From Chloroflexota bacterium (GTDB taxonomy: Bacteria; Chloroflexota; Anaerolineae; UBA3071), in assembly GCA_014383605.1 (NCBI GenBank), contig JACNHM010000531.1:2111-10804 (forward strand): DNA of 8,694 nucleotides, given 5' to 3'. Shown here in pieces: positions 6,112 to 8,694 of this stretch (within the stretch, counting starts at the first letter, position 1; every line of letters begins with the position of its first letter). The notes under the pieces are model-generated. The model worked only from the letters and a program-made list of their open reading frames with translations. It searched no databases and was not told where the DNA came from. Both the position numbers and the translations under genes were made by a program.

Positions 6112-7410
6112 ATGGCTCGACCTCGAAACGTCGTCGTCGCCCAGTCGGGCGGCCCAACACCGGTGATCAACAACTCGCTGCGCGGCATCGGGGAAACCTG
6201 CCGGGCCATGCCGGAGCATTTCGGCACGGTCTATGCCGGCTGGCACGGCATCGAGGGCCTGCTGCAAGAGGAACTTCTGGACCTTTCGGCGCAGCCCGCG
6301 GAGGAGATCTGCCTGCTGGGCGTCACGCCCGCTGCCGGGGCCATCGGCACCTGCCGCTACAAGATGAAAACCGCCCAGCAGGAGGACTTCGAGCGCGTGG
6401 TCGAGGTCTTCAAGGCCCACAACGTCGGCTACTTCTTCTACATCGGCGGCAACGACAGCATGGATACGGCCCACCAGGTGGCGCGACTGGCCGGCGAGCG
6501 GGGACTGGATCTCGTCTCCACCGGCGTGCCCAAGACCATTGACAACGACGTGGGCGATGCCGAGTTCAAGCTGATTGACCACACGCCAGGCTACGGCTCG
6601 GTGGCCCGCTACTGGGCGCTCACCGTGCAAAACGCTAACCAGGAGAACGCCGGCTCCTGTCCCGCCGACTCGGTACTGGTGATGCAAGCCATGGGGCGCA
6701 AGATCGGCTTCATCCCCGCCGCCGCCCGCCTGGCCGACCCGCAGCGAGAGATGCCCCTGCTCATCGCCCTGCGGGAGTCGGGGCTGATGCTTTCAGAGCT
6801 GGCCGACGCCGTCAACGACGTGCTGCGCCAGCGGGGCCGCTGCCTGCTGGTCATTAGCGAGGGCTTCTCCGTCCCCCAGGAGCAACTGGGCGTGCTGAAG
6901 GACAGTTTCGGGCACGTCATGTTCTCCTCCAGCCGGATGAACGTCGAGCGCATCGTGGTCAACTACCTGAACGACGTGGGGCTGGCGGCGCGCGGCGCCG
7001 CCCGCGGCAATGTGCCCGGCACCGACCAGCGCCACAGCATGATCTACGCTTCGACGGTGGATCTGGAGGAAGCATACAAGGTGGGGCAGAAGGCCGTGCT
7101 GCTGGCTCTGGAGGATGGCTCCGGCTACATGGCCACGATCCTGCGGGAGCCCGGCCCCATCTACAACGTGCGCTATGACAAGGTGGAGCTGGAGTTGGTG
7201 GCTAACTCCGAGCGATCTTTCCCTGCGGCCTGGATCGCTCCCAGCCGGCTGGATGTGACCGACGACTTCGTGCGCTACGCCCGCCCGCTCATCGGCGACG
7301 ATTGGCCGAGCATCCCACTGGTGGATGGTCGCCAGCGCTTCGCCCGCTTGCAGCCCATCTTTGCCGAGAAGAAGCTGCCTGCGTACGTCCCTCAGGCCTA
7401 CCGCGTCTGA
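6112..7410 (+). CDS. Pyrophosphate-type 6-phosphofructokinase
   Basis: 432-residue cytoplasmic phosphofructokinase, converting fructose 6-phosphate to fructose 1,6-bisphosphate, most likely with PPi as donor (reversible) rather than ATP. Family motifs: QSGGPTPVIN (11-20, phosphoryl-donor loop), IGGNDSMDTA (111-120) in place of the GGDGS of ATP enzymes, PKTIDND (140-146, with the catalytic-base Asp of the TIDND motif), MGRKIGF (194-200, sugar-phosphate binding) and ISEG (248-251). Asn in GGND replaces the second Gly/Asp position diagnostic for ATP versus PPi use. This variant occurs in a PPi-PFK-like subgroup, so the donor is inferred. Length fits the ~400-430 residues of this group, longer than the ~320 of bacterial PfkA. 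The start ATG is supported by GGAGGG six bases upstream; an earlier ATG at 6107 is out of frame. It is transcribed from its own strong promoter and appears monocistronic. Confidence 0.93.
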   Translation: MARPRNVVVAQSGGPTPVINNSLRGIGETCRAMPEHFGTVYAGWHGIEGLLQEELLDLSAQPAEEICLLGVTPAAGAIGTCRYKMKTAQQEDFERVVEVFKAHNVGYFFYIGGNDSMDTAHQVARLAGERGLDLVSTGVPKTIDNDVGDAEFKLIDHTPGYGSVARYWALTVQNANQENAGSCPADSVLVMQAMGRKIGFIPAAARLADPQREMPLLIALRESGLMLSELADAVNDVLRQRGRCLLVISEGFSVPQEQLGVLKDSFGHVMFSSSRMNVERIVVNYLNDVGLAARGAARGNVPGTDQRHSMIYASTVDLEEAYKVGQKAVLLALEDGSGYMATILREPGPIYNVRYDKVELELVANSERSFPAAWIAPSRLDVTDDFVRYARPLIGDDWPSIPLVDGRQRFARLQPIFAEKKLPAYVPQAYRV

Positions 7411-7470
7411 TCTTGGCACATCCTCTTGCGAGTGTGATGGTCAACTGCATGCTGGACAATCCGGTGGGAC

Positions 7471-7499
7471 GCGGACAAACGCAGACGAACGCGGAGACC
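7471..7499. repeat. Decamer tandem repeat GCGGACAAAC-type, three units
   Basis: GCGGACAAAC (7471-7480), GCAGACGAAC (7481-7490) and GCGGAGACC (7491-7499) form a ten-base-period array, one helical turn per unit, in the 241-base gap after the phosphofructokinase stop. The following stretch (7500-7560) is pyrimidine-rich and shows no gene. Such degenerate arrays are typically dispersed in intergenic regions of this kind of genome, as I recall. Confidence 0.65.
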
Positions 7500-7570
7500 T
7501 CTTTGTTTTCCGCGCCTTTCCGTGTTCATTCGTGCCTTATCCCTTTGCCGCTTTGTCGGACATCCGCCCG

Positions 7571-7599
7571 TTGTCGTTTGGCGCCAGGCGTGATAGAAT
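7571..7599 (+). promoter_or_regulatory. Probable promoter of the right-hand A/B locus
   Basis: TTGTCG (7571-7576, 4/6), 17-base spacer, TAGAAT (7594-7599, 5/6). The expected start is near 7606, about 46-52 bases before the ATGs at 7652/7658 and ~160 bases before gene B. The left locus has no equivalent, because the IS replaces the sequence at this position. Confidence 0.5.
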
Positions 7600-7657
7600 A
7601 CCGGCACCATTCGCATCTCAAGAAGGCACAAGGCACGAAGGCAGAGGAGATATGACC

Positions 7658-7743
7658 ATGAAACTTCCCTCCCCCGACGTAGACATCTCTTACGAAATCC
7701 AAACGTCCCTCTACAGCTTCGTAAACCGGCAACGCCAACTGTT
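7658..7743 (+). pseudogene. Remnant of the 5' end of gene A
   Basis: The first 28 codons of gene A (MKLPSPDVDISYEIQTSLYS and on to RQRQL) are kept, 80/86 bases identical to 4552-4637. The 38 leader bases before the ATG (7620-7657) also match at 28 positions. GAGGAG at 7643-7648 gives a ribosome site, and an in-frame ATG lies at 7652. Homology stops abruptly after CAACTGTT and is followed by GGTGACAAGG and the gene B ribosome site. The open frame then runs out of register through the gene B start to a stop at 7868-7870, so a ~70-residue chimeric peptide could be made but has no coding support past codon 29. Best read as gene A with codons ~30-300 deleted; alternatively a translated leader for gene B. 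Confidence 0.75.
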
Positions 7744-7767
7744 GGTGACAAGGAAAGGAGATGAACC

Positions 7768-8694
7768 ATGTCGATTCAGGAATGCGCCCTCTACAGCGAT
7801 TTGGTCCTCTGGCTGCGCGACCGAGCCGCCGAACTGTTGGCCGAGGCCAAGAGTGGGGCCACTACCGTAGAGGCGGAGGCCGCCCGTCTGGACGAACTGA
7901 TCCGCAGTTGGTTCTTCACGCCCCAGGAGGAGCTCTACGGCTCTGCGCCGCGTGAGGTGATCTGGAGAGAACAGTTGGGCGAGCCCAACCCGATCCCCAA
8001 GGAATACGCAGACGAGGCCATCGCCGATGATGACTGCCCTATCTGCCAGATGATGCGCGAGGAGATCGAATCGGCCGAGAGCGACCACAATCACGGCTGG
8101 CACTGGACATATTGTCCCGATAGCTGCCTTCTCGACCGCTACGATCCGGAAGGGAGCGAGGAGCGTTGGCAGAAGGATCTCGCTGATTTCGGTGAGTGGA
8201 AAGCTCAAGGAGAGGAAGACCAGCGCCAAACCGCATCGCCTCCGCCCCGCGCTCCGCTTCCGATGGAAAGCAAGCAGGTGGACCCCGAAACCTTCCTGCA
8301 ACTGTTGCGCTGGCCCTGGCTTGATCCCGAACTGCACCGGGCGGCCCAGGAGCTGGCCCAGCGCTGCGACGTGCCGGCCCGTGACGAAGGCGGCAACCTG
8401 GCCTATCGCCGGCTGACCCAGACGGAAGCGGTTTCGATGGTCGCTGGCCTGCAGCGTCAGGGGGTAGACGTTTCAGCCCTCATGAGCCAGATCGTAGCCT
8501 GGCCCTACCAGAACGTGGCGCTGGACTGGCTCAGCCAGCCGGAGGAAAATGCGGCCCTCATCTGCCAGGCTATGGAGACGGAGATCTCTCCACAAGATGC
8601 CAGCGAACTGACACGCTTTCGCCACCATCGCGATTTCATCTTCGCCCTGGCGCGGCTCATGCCTTCTGGCGCCCGCCTCTGGCTCCAGGGCTGG
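7768..8694 (+). CDS. Gene B: unknown protein with Cys/His cluster, runs off window
   Basis: Open from ATG 7768 to the window end with no stop, at least 309 residues. The start is supported by AAAGGAG (7754-7760) seven bases upstream. Residues 1-85 are mostly helical. At 90-120 lies DDDCPICQMMREEI (C90, C93), then H107, H109, H112, and YCPDSC (C116, C120), a plausible zinc-binding module. A Gln/Pro-rich linker (about 150-168) leads to a second, helical region (172-309) rich in Trp and Leu (LLRWPWLDPELHRAAQEL). No signal peptide or membrane segment is seen. The C-terminus can be guessed from the remnant at 5544-5591, whose codons continue as LEATAHGTFAVHELPF, and possibly ~30 residues more. I do not recognise the family. 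Codon use (GC-rich third positions) matches the neighbours. It probably functions with gene A, since remnants of both occur together twice. Confidence 0.85.
   Translation, partial: MSIQECALYSDLVLWLRDRAAELLAEAKSGATTVEAEAARLDELIRSWFFTPQEELYGSAPREVIWREQLGEPNPIPKEYADEAIADDDCPICQMMREEIESAESDHNHGWHWTYCPDSCLLDRYDPEGSEERWQKDLADFGEWKAQGEEDQRQTASPPPRAPLPMESKQVDPETFLQLLRWPWLDPELHRAAQELAQRCDVPARDEGGNLAYRRLTQTEAVSMVAGLQRQGVDVSALMSQIVAWPYQNVALDWLSQPEENAALICQAMETEISPQDASELTRFRHHRDFIFALARLMPSGARLWLQGW

Noticed and set aside
7471..7499. CRISPR-like array
   Set aside because: The decamers are directly adjacent, degenerate and only three in number, with no spacers and no cas genes.
7761..7955. Alternative ORF beginning ATGAACC at 7761
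   Set aside because: The ATG lies immediately after the Shine-Dalgarno AAAGGAG with no spacing, and its frame gives Arg/Pro-rich nonsense, whereas the ATG at 7768 opens at least 309 coding-like codons.

Overview
The window looks like a contig end from a high-GC bacterium. The gene repertoire (a ferredoxin-type iron-sulfur protein with a CNCC-x-CCC cluster, a neopullulanase-like GH13 enzyme, a PPi-type phosphofructokinase with GGND, a DUF389-like tail and decamer GCGGACAAAC-type intergenic repeats) is most reminiscent of Chloroflexota (Anaerolineae-like). This taxonomic guess is from memory of gene families only and is moderate at best. The first ~170 bases are almost pure C with very few G or T. 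They look like an assembly or base-calling artefact rather than real sequence.

Layout, left to right. 1-~180: low-complexity poly-C. ~200-1132 (+): 4Fe-4S ferredoxin-type protein whose N-terminus is lost in the poly-C. 1196-2656 (+): cytoplasmic GH13 alpha-glucan hydrolase. 2703-4512: a complete-looking insertion sequence with 22-bp imperfect terminal inverted repeats (19/22), a sigma70-like promoter whose -35 lies inside the left repeat, and a DDE/CxxH transposase broken by one frameshift. 4552-5454 (+): 'gene A', a 300-residue protein of unknown function with a recombinase core-binding-like C-terminal region. 5457-5686 (+): a short remnant of the 3' end of 'gene B'. 5809-6012 (-): a small DUF389-tail-like ORF. 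6019-6083: overlapping divergent sigma70 promoters. 6112-7410 (+): PPi-type phosphofructokinase. 7471-7499: decamer repeat. 7658-7743: a remnant of the first 28 codons of gene A. 7768-8694 (+): a full-looking 5' portion of 'gene B' (at least 309 codons), running off the window.

The most interesting structure is the reciprocal pairing of the two A/B loci. The left locus has complete A plus only the tail of B. The right locus has only the head of A plus the 5' and central part of B. Both junctions carry the same GTGACAA heptamer, which contains A's stop codon. The simplest reading is that an ancestral A-B operon was duplicated and each copy lost the opposite partner. The IS sits 39 bases before gene A in the left locus. 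It has no target-site duplication, and the sequence to its left does not resemble the leader seen in the right locus.

The GH13 enzyme and the phosphofructokinase are both carbohydrate-catabolic, but nothing in the sequence ties them into one operon. Genes A and B look like a co-inherited two-protein unit of unknown function.
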